NCBI GenBank assembly: GCA_035772405.1
Contig: JAYKKM010000501.1
Span: forward strand, 334,501 to 398,500
Length of the DNA stretch: 64,000 nucleotides
Direction: 5' to 3'
DNA from: Chrysogorgia sp. JL179-B06
Taxonomy: Eukaryota > Cnidaria > Anthozoa > Scleralcyonacea > Chrysogorgiidae
Numbering within the stretch: the first letter of the stretch is position 1; each line of letters starts with the position of its first letter. Shown here piece after piece: positions 34,626 to 45,210 of the stretch. A program made the position numbers and the translations under genes. The notes under the pieces are model-generated. The model saw only the letters and a list, made by a program, of their open reading frames with translations. It was not told the origin of the DNA and did not search any database.

Positions 34626-34910
34626 ATGTCGCCCAAAATCTGCAAACATTGATCCCATTTTTTCAGACTCCGTGGCCCTCTTTGACTGCAGGCTCAAAGA
34701 CACGAGAAACTCGTCTTCCAAATTCTGTTTGTTATTGCAAATTGACCATTATACGATGTGCTTCTTTGTTTCATTCATATGCGAGGCCAAATGTGTAATT
34801 ATGTTGGTATCGTACTTCCTAGTAGATTCCATATGATTTTCGAAGGAAAACTATTTATACGTCGCAATATGACCAGATAGTAATTCTATCCATTTCATTC
34901 ATGTTTGGAA

Positions 34911-37230
34911 ATGAGTGCCAATGTCGACCACGAAATATGTCCAATCTGTAAGAAAAAAAACTGAGGTTCAGGATAATGTAGTTCGAATTCGTGAAAAAGG
35001 TGCCAATGGAATCAATGCCGCAAGTGTTGAAAGAGGTGATGACAACATTGTAGTGACAGCTGGCTGTGAAGTTCATTCAGATATTGTCGTAAGTAGTACA
35101 CTGACCCACGTGACATAAGAAATTCGTTAAACAGGAGTAAAGGTGAAACAAGGTCACTGATCAAGAGAAGTGCACGGGTATCCATAGGACCTTTTGATAG
35201 CAAATCTGATTGCTTTTTCTGTGGAACTAAGGTTGTGTTCGGTAGTTCAGATTACATTTGTGTTAAGACAGATTCATTCGCTAAAGCAATATTGCAGTGT
35301 TGTGGCGATCGTTGTAATGATTGGGGTTTTGCTGTGCAGGGTCGAATCGAATACTACGGTGGCGACTTACACGCTGCCGACTGTTTATATCATCATTCCT
35401 GTGACGGGAACTTTCGATCATGGCTTGATATTTCGCGGAAATTTAGGGATGAACCAAAGGCACAGCGCAGAAAATCCGGAAGACCTAAGGACGAGGACAG
35501 GAGCAAGCTTTTTCAAAGATGTGTTCTTATTTAGAGGCTAATGAGGAGGAACAATTGACAATTTATGCCCTTGGGGATAAAATGAAAGCATTTCTGTGTG
35601 GTGAAGATTCTCTTCAATACAGCAATTAATACCTCAAAAGCAAATTGAGGGAACGCTATGGGAACTCCATATACATATCAGAAGGAGTAAGGCCTTCATG
35701 ACATGGTGACTATGAGAGAAAAAAACGTCCCAAATTCTTCGATCGTATTTCGATCGAAGTGTTAAGGAGAGTGATGAGGAATCGCAGAAGAGGGCGATAA
35801 TCGAAACTGCCGCTAGATCAAAAGTGACATAAAAACCGAAGTTTCCGCTGTTACTGACCAGTGTCCAGGTACAGATATGCTGAAACTTGATACTGCCTTG
35901 CAATATCTTCCAGGCACTCTTCGTACAATGATGGATTTTCTGTTCGTGGGGAAGGATAAACGTAGAAAGGTAGCGGCCGGAATTGGCCAAGCACTTATTC
36001 AGGCAGTCCGGCCATGGGCTGTCCTTGTGCCATTACAGATAAGTCTTGCCCTACAGACACATCATTTGTATCGTTCGAGGTTCATTATAGATACTCTGTA
36101 TAAAATGGGATTTTCCTCATCCTACCAGGAAGTCCTCAAATTCGAAAAGAACGCTGCTGATACTGTCGCTGTAGACATGTTGGGTGAGAATGTTGATTCA
36201 CAAGGTGTACTATTCGCTGGGGACAATGTTGACCATTTCATGGGATGGGCATGATCGCTCCCATGACGTCAGGACGAAAATCAAACCAGATCATTCCAAG
36301 ACAAAGTATCTCAGAACTGAAATATGCAGAGAAGACAAAGATTGACATAGTGGAGTATCGCTTTTCCAACCATGCAAGCCGTAAGATAGTGTTTCAAGAA
36401 CTTCTAAAACCCAGCAAATGTGATCGGACTATTGATGTATTATGGGAACTCTCATTCAGCTTCAAACAGGTAACTCCAAATTGGCAAGGTATGATGCACA
36501 TCATTCATCAGGGGTATGAACACCCAGGTCAGTCTTCTGTGGTGTACCTGCCTATGATGTACTCGGGGAGCAATACTTGTATTTTGTCTACATTAAAATT
36601 TCTTTGTAAACAGGCAACGACACACAAGATTTCACCGATAATAACGTTCGACCAGCCCCTGTACTGGAAAGCCAGCGAGATCATCATAGATGCACCACAG
36701 AAAGCCACTTGAAGGAGATCATACTCTTGTTGGGTTGCTTTCACACGCTCATGAACTTATTGGGCGCAATAGGATCTCTCATGAACGTTTCAGGGCCCAA
36801 AGACATTCTACAAGTGATAAATGGTGAAAATCCTGTAGTCCCCATATGATGACAGGGAAGGAAACTGTTCTGAGTCGCTGGCATCTTTGCGCCACAGTAC
36901 CTTGACAAAGAAATCGTATCATCAACATCGTTCGTGACACCTGAACAGACACCCTGTACGTCCTCCACCAAACTCCACTGTCTCAGAGTTCACTACCAGA
37001 TAATGGTCTGGATTGGGAAGGAGAGTGACATGGATGTGTTGAACTGGGGTTGGAAGTTCGAAGACAATAAATTGATTACGGTAATGTCGATATGAATGCT
37101 GCCCCTGACATGCTCCTAAAGATGATTCATTGCAAATGCAAAACTGCCTGCAGAACACCACGCTGTAGTTGCAGGGTGTATGGGTTACCATGCACGCCAG
37201 CTTGTGGACAATGCCAGTTAGAAACTTGAC
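34911..37230 (+). pseudogene. Uncharacterised Cys-rich transposon protein (candidate transposase)
   Basis: ATG 34911 begins MSANVDHEICPICKKK (CxxC); an A-run slip at about 34950 shifts to KTEVQDNVVRIREKGANGIN. Later blocks: CFFCGTKVVFG, AKAILQCCGDRCNDWGFAVQ, IEYYGGDLHAADCLYHHSC (35180-35535); ALQYLPGTLRTMMDFLFVGK, PLQISLALQTHHLYRSRFII and GVLFAGDNVDHF (35877-36254); DVLWELSFSFKQVTPNWQGM, HPGQSSVVYLPMMYSG and ISPIITFDQPLYWKA (36245-36712). The end is a CXC/tesmin-like Cys cluster (CKCKTACRTPRCSCRVYG, CTPACGQC) at about 37120-37210. Asp residues in GDNVDH and TFDQPLYWK are candidate carboxylates, by inference only. Many frameshifts separate the blocks. I recall similar cnidarian hypothetical proteins but no named family. 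Confidence 0.6.
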
Positions 37231-37479
37231 AATCCATACAACCAGGCTACATTTATTGAAGAGGAGGGGAAAGAGTGTAATTGACAATATGTATGCATTC
37301 ATAGAACAATGGTAACTTTTTAAGTCAGTGTTATTGCCATATTAATATCGTCGAAGAACTGATAACTCAATCATTATTTAATTCACATCATTAGATTCCT
37401 AGAAACCTAAAACCAAGGGATAGACACAAAAATTGCAACTATACTGTGAATAGTAAATGACTGATAGCAATTTTAGGAT

Positions 37480-37787
37480 GTTGGCGGCCATTTTGTGCAC
37501 CATATTGGATTTCCTGGTGTTCTGATTGTTCAAAAGTGATTTCACTGTTTCCAGTGAGTTTCTTGACCCCTAAGACCTGGGTGTAGACACCAAAATTATC
37601 ATTCTAGGGTGAATAGTAAGGAAGATATTTTAAGGTATTGGCGGCCATCTTGGACTTGACAACTTTCCGGAAGTCTGATTATGGTAGATTTTTAATATGA
37701 AATTCTCCATATCCAATACTACCAGAAACAGTTGAAAAACCATTTATAGCAATTTTTTTGGGGTCAAACTATATATTGACCCGACTA
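37480..37787. repeat. Right TIR of the long-TIR transposon
   Basis: The inverse of this segment follows the left TIR through both of its separated parts, including GATGTTGGCGGCCATTTTG-like and ATGGCCGCCAATACC-like stretches. It ends TGACCCGACTA at 37787. Confidence 0.85.
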
Positions 37788-38662
37788 TAGCGGTAACTGG
37801 CAGGAAGCAGCTAATCTTCCTCAAATCAATCACTGTTTTTTTTTTTTTTTTGGCACAACACCTGTGACCCGGATTGCGTGGACCAGCGTGTATTATACGT
37901 AAAAGGTTGGTTTTACAGTACCTTGCGTTTCGATGAATTAAGGTTTTGCGGCTCGAAAGCTAAAATTAGACCGCATTTCTGATTTTGGCAGTATACCAAT
38001 ATTTCTATATATTTCGACATATATGTCTTTGCTATAGAAAAGGTACTTTCAGTAAACACTATCAAGGACAGTCTATGTGAACGTGACTTTTTTCAGTCCT
38101 TTGCATATTAACCTCGAGAAAACCTTGCAGTCTTTTTCTTACGTAAGACATGCGGCATATATGCAGGCTACATGTTCATGTAAAAGAAAACATTTAGAGC
38201 CTGTGGGATGAAATTACATTCTGGGATAAACCATTTCGAAAATTCATCATCGTAAAGTGCTACCCTCAGCACACGCTCGGTGCCTAAGTGAAACAGGAAA
38301 ACAAAACAATGTTCACAATTCGTTCTGGTAAATTTAACTTTACTAAAATATTTACACATATTTTTTCCATATAACGACTCGTATCTGAAAAAAAGTGAAT
38401 GAGGGATATGTCTCTAAAATAAAGAACTATTTCACAAAAAATTAAAGCTTAAAACTGGCACAAATGTGCAGCCAAATCAAACATCATGTGCCTTATGAGT
38501 TATGACAAGCAAAATTCAAAAGTATAACCATAAATGCCTGGTTACAGCTGAATGATGTTTATGACACAAGTTACAACAGAGTAAGCGAAAATCTCTACCA
38601 AGATCAAAGAGTACTAAATAAAAGCTAACATGTTAACTGATTGAAACGACGTGCCGACTTCT
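37788..38662. other. No gene recognised
   Basis: The interval contains a poly(T) run at about 37835-37850 and AT-rich sequence. No repeat partner or coding resemblance is seen in the window. Confidence 0.5.
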
Positions 38663-39364
38663 TCAGTCAGATTGTATTTCATCTTCTTCTTTTGTTTTGG
38701 CTGCAATTTCTTCAATTTGTTCAACTGCCAGTTCCTCACACACAACCTTTTCAGCTTCACAACAACTAACATGAGTTTCCTCTTTTCCGAGTAACTTAAT
38801 CCTATTTAGGGATTTTACAAGGTCTGATTGAGCAAACTTCAACTTGCTGAACAAGTCATGTAAAGTATTTTCTTCCGCTTCGATGCTCCTTTTTATTTCT
38901 TCATTTTTGATAGTGACATTGTTCAGTCTCTCTATTCTCTTATAGCATGCCATTCGTTCAAAATCTGCTCTTTGGAGCTTATCCAGATGGCATGTTAACT
39001 TCGTCATCACTTTAAATTCGCACCCCGTTTTTTTGACGTTTTTGAATCACGTGCTATCTGGTTTAAGCGTTGTTGTTTTTCGATAGTTGCACCACCTTCC
39101 GAGCTGGGTACTAGGTCGTTGCGTTCGAAATCTTATATCAACTTTTAAAAAAATCTTTCCAGGTTCCGGCTGGTTTGCAATTTGTCGTAGTTGCACAAAA
39201 CTCTCTTGTTTTAAAGAGATCGGTACATTATTGAAAGTAAAATCGAAGAGGCAAGCAGATTCCAGCTTCTTAGTGAGTAATAATTCTCTGAACTTTTCAA
39301 GACTGATATCCAGGTCAATATCCTGAAAAGAGGCTATCTCTCGCCCGGTTTCGTCCAGTACATA
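38663..39364 (-). pseudogene. Unrecognised protein: ubiquitin-like start and coiled-coil end
   Basis: One frame is open from 39364 to 38663 except for a TGA at 39049-39047. The N-terminal half (VLDETGREIASFQDIDLDIS, ACLFDFTFNNVPISLKQES) has the alternating beta pattern of a ubiquitin-like or similar small fold, but I cannot assign it. After the stop the same frame gives a strongly helical, charged region (LDKLQRADFERMACYKRIER, IKRSIEAEENTLHDLFSKLK) typical of a coiled coil, then an acidic C-terminus (KTKEEDEIQSD). No intron signal is clear. A second coding block of similar style lies upstream (39567-40352), so the two may be parts of one gene. Confidence 0.4.
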
Positions 39365-39566
39365 TTAGAACAAGGAATTTACTGTATGTTGTTAATAGCT
39401 GAATGACTTGCACTTTTCTAAAAATAACCATCTACTTTCCTGGCATTACGAACAAGTCCCCTCCCTCCTCCCAAAAACGCGCGAGAGGCTAATAAATACG
39501 ATGGTTAAAGCTATTTCCAGATTTTTATTTGGTCATTGTTCAACATGAGATTATCAAATTAATTAT

Positions 39567-40352
39567 TCAAAAAATTATCCTATCCACTAGACTTTTAAGG
39601 TTCTTCCTCATAGCGTCCATTGCTTTTCTCAAATTACTCCTTGACAAAGCAAGCTTTTCTCACACCTCTTTCAGCTTTTCTTTCTCTTGCAGATCTTTGC
39701 CGACTTTTCTCTCAAGATCTTTAATATTGTTGGTCAGCTCGTCATATTCTGTCTTGAATGTTTCAACTCTGATAGTATTTCTTTCCAGGGTCGCTTTCTT
39801 AAGTTGTGGAGCAGAGTATGTTGTGCATGCAGAAAGCCCAGCAGTAGCACCGAGGATGTTTTCCGACTTTAGTATCTTCCATTTACTGTGGATAGCGTCG
39901 TAGATCTTGGCCTTTGTCAAAGGGGTTTTCGAAAGATCTTTGGCGTGTTTATTCCAAAACTGTCGTCTTTATTTTTCTTTCCCTATGGCAGTATCTAATT
40001 CTTTTTGGGTGTACACCTTCACACCTCTAACGGACCACGATGTTGGGGATTTAAGAGCTAAGCTCAGGGGAGTTTTTTCTTTTCCACTGGCATCCTGTAT
40101 GTGTACTTTGTCTGTTACAGTGTCAGTGTTTATCTCTTCTTCACGAAAACCACTAACTTCGACAAAACGTATGGAGAGGTTTCCATTTTCCCTTATAGCA
40201 ACGCTCTTAACAGCTATATTTTCTTCTGATTTTGAAATCCGATCTTCCAGACCACGAACAAACAAAAATTCTCTTGGCAAAAGATCTTGCTCCTCCTTCT
40301 CTATCTTAAATAGTGTAATGTAGAATCGAGATCTACACCAAAAAGTGAACAC
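39567..40352 (-). pseudogene. Unrecognised protein with in-frame stops
   Basis: A single frame from 40352 to 39567 has two stops: TAA 39971-39969 and TGA 39662-39660. It includes LLPREFLFVRGLEDRISKSE, VTDKVHIQDASGKEKTPLSL, WSVRGVKVYTQKELDTAIGK, then past the first stop RRQFWNKHAKDLSKTP, IYDAIHSKWKILKSEN, and a coiled-coil end (FKTEYDELTNNIKDLERKVG). The W-S-V-x-G-x-K-V-Y-T-Q-K-E-L segment looks like a structured domain. I do not recognise the family. It may form one gene with 38663-39364, though the frames differ. Confidence 0.4.
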
Positions 40353-42213
40353 GAAGCGGTACCAATAGTCGTCTTGTCAAAAAGAAATAAAACTGCCATG
40401 GAAGAACGACAAATAATACGACTACAACGGATACAAAATTATCAGTACTGCTGTATTTAAAGCCAGTGGCAAGTGTTTGATATCCTGGGTGTGTTTCGAT
40501 AATTTGACGTCACGAGGAAACGAGGTACCTAAAACAGGTGACTAAAAATTTCTTTCTTACTGATAAACCTCGCCCTGACCAAAACACTAATCTGACCATA
40601 TAACCATAACCCTAATTCCAAACCATAATCATAAAATTCGAACCCGAAAGTTGACTAACCTAGTTAGGTCGATGTGATCTGATATTCTACATGCCCGAAA
40701 TATTCGATTGATGGTAAGTCAAAACAGTGCACATGTGCTGTTATACAGAGAAGCCATCAATGACTTTCGTTAGTGTTCAAAGTGTCTTGAAGGGATTCCA
40801 TGAGACAAATGCGTCACTTGCGATTGGACGCGAATATCAAATGCAGAGGGTTCGGTCACACCACGATAGAAACGCTTTTTCTTGGTTGATCGAGGAATTG
40901 TTAAGGCATCAATGCCTAGAGAATTAGCAAGGATAATAGCGCCATATTGGGACAACGGAAAGGTGGTGCGTATCGTTTGGTGAGTACAAGTTTAATTATA
41001 ATAGTCAATATTTGGCCTCATCTACCAGACATGGCTAGGTTGACAGAATGCGAAGACCCCGCTTTTCCTATGACATTACTTTTCCATTTGAGGAAAAACA
41101 CTTAAGGCGCCGGCTACTTTTGCTGAAATTTCTCCATATAAATTGTGCGTACCGGGCTAGCCTGGTAAAGATAGTAATTTTCAAAAATCAGTGTAGTTGA
41201 ATGAGAAGAATCAGAATTTAAGATAACTTTTAACAAGAGGTAATAAGCTTTTCAACGTTAGCCGATCATTACTCTCAAACTTCTCGCAACTAACCGCCAG
41301 TGTTTTTCTGCATGTAACCATAGTGGTGTAACCAGCGCCAAAGAATTATATGAGATAATCACTGATGATTGACATCTTCGTTGTAGTTACCCTACTGGTC
41401 GAAAAAGCGCTACTGAAAAAGGTTTGATGCAGCTTGGCGGAGGTTTAGATATGCCATGCATTTTTTGTTTGAAATGCATCGAAGATAATTTGGCCAGCAT
41501 GTTGCTTATGAAAATTCCTAACAGCCACTTGCGTAAAAAGGTATATGGTAGTGTAGTGTAAGATGTTATTTTTAATTTACTTGATTAAAGCTGGCCAGCT
41601 CCAGGAGCCTGGCAGACTGGCCATGTAAAAAACCCTTAAATTTATGTATCAAAATAGCTGAAGGGCCATTTATTATTTTGTATGTGTGGTACCGTGTCAT
41701 CTTAAATTCTCAACCAATGAAAATAAAACAACTCGAATAAACGCCAGAATATCTGTAAAATATGAAGGAATTAAGAAAGCATATTTGACTATGTGGCAAA
41801 AGATGCCAAGACTCCAATTGGTTACTGCCAGCCAATTATTCGGTACAAGGGGGGGAGTGTGCCTACACATCCGCCAGAATTTTTATATCAAATTTGTACA
41901 GATTTGTACCAGAGCCGGATTAAGGCGGGAACAGATGGGAGGGTAGCTCCAGGCCCTGGAGAAAAATAGGCCCTTTTGTCACCAGAATTTAAAAAATAAG
42001 GTTTTAGCAAGTAAGCGTTCTTTCATAAACGTCTTGTATCAATTGTAATTTTCGATAGAGGTTTACAACACCTGTGAAACATAACATGAGCTTTATATAT
42101 ATTATAACGATCAAAAACGATCGAAATATTATAGGCCAGAATGTCTCTGCCAGTTCGAGGCCCAACATACCCTTAATCCGGCTCTGCAACTTACAATGAT
42201 ATATATAACTGTA
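40353..42213. other. No gene recognised
   Basis: Short open stretches only (for example 40727-40927 and 41686-41946), without motif support. I found no paired repeats of note. Confidence 0.45.
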
Positions 42214-42523
42214 TACCGTATTTACTCGTTTAAGCGCGGCGGCGCTTATTTGAGGGTGGCACTGTTTAAAAATCATTATTTTTTGGTAAAATGGTAGGTA
42301 CGGTTAATATTGTGGTTGGTATATCGATGATTTAATGTGCGTGTGGACCATTTTGCCCACCGCTAAAATGCTAAAATTAGTTAAACTTGACTATCACTGG
42401 TTCTGTCTGACAGTGCTTCGATTAAGCGCCGCATTGTCGTGAATAAGTGCGGCGCTTATTCGAGGGCGGCGCTCTTTAATATTTTTACTCTCCTATGCGG
42501 CGCTTAATCGAGTAAATACGGTA
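42214..42523. mobile_element. Foldback MITE with TA flanks (TACCGTATTTACTCG ends)
   Basis: TACCGTATTTACTCG at 42214 and CGAGTAAATACGGTA ending at 42523 are exact inverted ends. Similarity continues inward (TTAAGCGC.. / ..GCGCTTAA). TA lies on both sides. A second internal copy of AAGCGCCGCATT / AAGTGCGGCGCTTATTCGAG suggests an internal inverted duplication. There is no coding. TA targets fit Tc1/mariner-type mobilisation. Confidence 0.85.
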
Positions 42524-43120
42524 TATGTTAAGATTTGTTGCATATAGTTTTGAAAATTGATGTACAGTTTTCCATATTTTGACCAAAATTATGTGTATAC
42601 TGAACACTGTTAATTTATACCCTATATATAGAATAAACTGACTTGTCAGTAATTGCTTTAATTAATTTTCGTGAATCTAGCATGATACTCCAGAAAAATC
42701 TGCCAAAAGTGGTGCTGATTTAATGCCAAGCCATTCAGATCAGTGAGCAGGGTAGAGGAAGATGAATCAGACCATGATAAGAGTGATGAAGACAACGCAG
42801 TATCATCTGATCATGACAACTGGTTTCCTCAAACTCTGGAAATGGACATCTTTGAGGATGATGACCGCAGGGACGTGGCGAAGGAATCACGATTGGGGGG
42901 GTGTCATATGATAGTGACCAACTTTTTGCGAAATCGCCAATATGCGATATCTACTGCTCAGCGGCGGTTCGCGTAAAAGTATCCAAAATGTCTCCAAAAT
43001 ATAAAATAAGTTCAAAAACGAATTACATTAAGTATCGCACTTCCATCCTTATGAAACCTTTATTCAAAATGGCTGCCGAACTAGCAAACAGAGTAATGTC
43101 TCGATCAATTCCAAGCGTGA
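42524..43120. other. Spacer with an acidic open stretch
   Basis: 42743-42895 reads SRVEEDESDHDKSDEDNAVS and LEMDIFEDDDRRDVAKESR. It looks like part of an acidic linker from a transposon protein, but there is no fold motif and no start or end I can defend. Confidence 0.3.
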
Positions 43121-43803
43121 CCATCCCCCCCCGGGCGTTTGACGGGCATTTGACATTTATGCATTTATGCATTAGAGCATTGCAAATGCCCCACCGTTGG
43201 GTCAACATAATCATGCAAAATCCCCACAGAGGAGTCGTAAAATTGATGCAAACCAGCAAATGCCCCATGGGATTATAATAAACGTTTTTTATAATAAAAG
43301 TATTAAGCATTGAGCCAGTAAGCCACAAACGGCACACCTTTCCCCTCAAAATCTTCCAAAGCAATGTTTATGCAAACGATCGTCAACCTCCTCCCCAAAG
43401 CTTCGCGCAGTGCGATGTGGCTCGTACCGCGAAGGCCCTGAGGAAAGGTTGACGATCGCAATCATTATTAAAAACAAGCGACTTTTTTGGCGCTTGTTTA
43501 CGTTTTATATTATATAATTTGAATGCGGAATATATTTTAAGATATTATTAAAAAGTCGACGAGTAAAGCTAAATAATTAAAGAGCAAAGGACCATATGAA
43601 ATGTGTGGTGTTCGAAATTCAGTATAGATTTACGGGATACGCATCTGCTTTCTTTGAACGGGGCTACTTTTCAAGAAAATAACAGCCAAGCATCTACTAT
43701 TAACTATTTAGATACTTTGACAAATTCCCCCTGTAGAGGCAAATGCCCGACCCTGGGAACAGGTGAGTCGTCGAATGCCCGTCGAACGCCCGGGGGGGGA
43801 GTG
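43121..43803. mobile_element. TIR element with GC-rich ends, 683 bp, non-coding
   Basis: CCCCCCCCGGGCGTTTGACG in the left end (43125 onward) pairs with CGTCGAACGCCCGGGGGGGG at the right end, and GGGCATT / AATGCCC continues the arms. No protein is supported inside. An 83-bp hairpin lies within it at 43376-43458. Confidence 0.75.
43376..43458. repeat. Imperfect hairpin inside the 43.1-43.8 kb element
   Basis: The arms are CGATCGTCAACCT (43378) and AGGTTGACGATCG (43446), with CTTCGCG / CGCGAAG pairing nearer the loop. It could be a small nested foldback element. Confidence 0.7.
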
Positions 43804-44559
43804 AGAAATTTAGAAACGATAAAAATATGACCTTTTTTAAGAAGTTTTTAGTTGGGTTTGGCAAGGGTTTATGTTAAAACGAGTTTAATAAATGCGTTGA
43901 CAAGCGTATGTCAGTATGTGAATAATTTGAGCTGGCCGCTTCTAAAATGATGAAATTAGACTAATATTAACATGCATCACAACATTAAATTGCACAACTG
44001 ACTTTTTTAGTTTTTTTGGTTTGTAAATTAGCCAAATGACATGCGAGCTTGTGTCCTTCAAACAATTGAGCCTCGGATTTCAATGGTCTGCGGTCTCCCG
44101 TCTCCAGATCGGAAATACTTCACTACGGAATACATTAACTGTACTCACTTAAATACAATTTTTGCTGAGGATGTTTGAGCGCTATTGACCAACTGTTGAC
44201 CGACAATTGATAAAAAAAACAAATTTTATTGACCAACTGTTGACCGACAATTGATAAAAAAAACAAATTTTAGCTTTTTTTTTGCAATTCTGTCTCACCA
44301 TTTTTATTTTGGCCAGCAGCAATCCCTTGTGTGACCAACTTTTTGCTATTTAGAATTATTGGGGGGGTGTCGCACCAAGACAATTTTGTGCCTTCGTCTG
44401 TGACTCTGCCAGGTATTATTATTATTTAATTCCTCATTTTTCTTGGAAAAACATTTAGGTGCAACTCTACTTGAGTTACTAAGATTCAACTAGTTTATTT
44501 GTTGTACGTGAAAAACAGGCTTTCAAAATTTGCGAGGGTTCGTAGTTGGTGAAACGTTT
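43804..44559. other. Non-coding; 44-bp tandem duplication
   Basis: ATTGACCAACTGTTGACCGA begins at 44184 and again at 44228; the 44-bp unit is present twice (44184-44271). No gene is supported. Confidence 0.6.
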
Positions 44560-45094
44560 ATACACGGATCGTGTGAGAGTATTTAAAGGTTGACCCAGTC
44601 TCTTATTTTTCTCGTCTGTGAATGTCAGTTTCTTGATGTAATTTAAATTCGAGGATCTTGTTATGTGTGCGAACCAATTTAGCTGTTGTCAATATACAAA
44701 TTCTCTCAGGGGTGTTGCACCGCTATATTCAAAAATCTGCTCATTGGTCATCTTGAAGGCCATATTGTAATGTTGGTTTTCATCATCGTCTGGTATTGTT
44801 TCATCTAGAGGAGTCATTTTCCTCATATGACCATTGACCACCTTTTGCTAACTTTCGTAAATAAGTGTTATATGTAGTACACACCGGATTTAAGGATGAG
44901 GCTGTTGTAGACCAAGTTTGACATGCGTATGTTAATCTGCTCCTAAACATCGAATCAAAAATCTTCCTGCGTGTGTTAAGAGCCACAGCATGGTTCTTAT
45001 AGAAGTTTTCCTCCTTATAAAAGCAGTTTATAGCTGAAAACTTTCTCGTCAGGTAGTCCATTAGCAGATGGTAGTCAGAGTGTATTTTTTTCAT
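44560..45094 (-). pseudogene. LINE reverse transcriptase C-terminal fragment
   Basis: The minus strand gives TRRKIFDSMFRSRLTYACQT, LRKLAKGG and, past stops and shifts, YSGATPLREFVY and LNWFAHITRSSNLNYIKKL. R-S-R-L-T-Y-x-C-Q-T-W and the H-I-T/A-R-x-S/P-N end are landmarks of the C-terminal connection region in some LINE RTs. The catalytic RT is missing. It points away from the LINE fragment at 45211. Confidence 0.65.
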
Positions 45095-45210
45095 TTTCTG
45101 AACTTAACAGTATTAAATAAAATGCAATTTTACATGACAACCAATGTTTCTACAACATTCTGAAGATATTTCAATTAAAGTTAATTTTTGAAAAAAATAT
45201 CTGAAACTGT

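Larger units (their letters stand above)
25696..37787. mobile_element. Long-TIR DNA transposon of unfamiliar type, interrupted by a LINE and a Gypsy element
   Basis: The left end (25696: TAGTCGGGTCAATATAT) is matched in inverse orientation by ATATATTGACCCGACTA at 37771-37787. The inverted similarity continues inward for about 300 bp. Left 25696-25857 matches the right end, and after the LINE insertion the left repeat resumes at 34526 (CTATTCACCCTAGAATGAT), matching the inverse of about 37480-37620. Without the 8.67-kb insertion the element would be about 3.4 kb. It encodes one Cys-rich protein (34911-37230, plus). TA flanks both TIR tips, so a TA target duplication is possible. I do not recognise the superfamily. 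Confidence 0.8.

Noticed and set aside
39529..40323. Plus-strand hydrophobic open stretches (39529-39903, 39907-40323), superficially like membrane proteins
   Set aside because: They are complements of the Lys/Glu-rich minus-strand frames; reversed charged codons give Phe/Leu/Ser-rich shadows.
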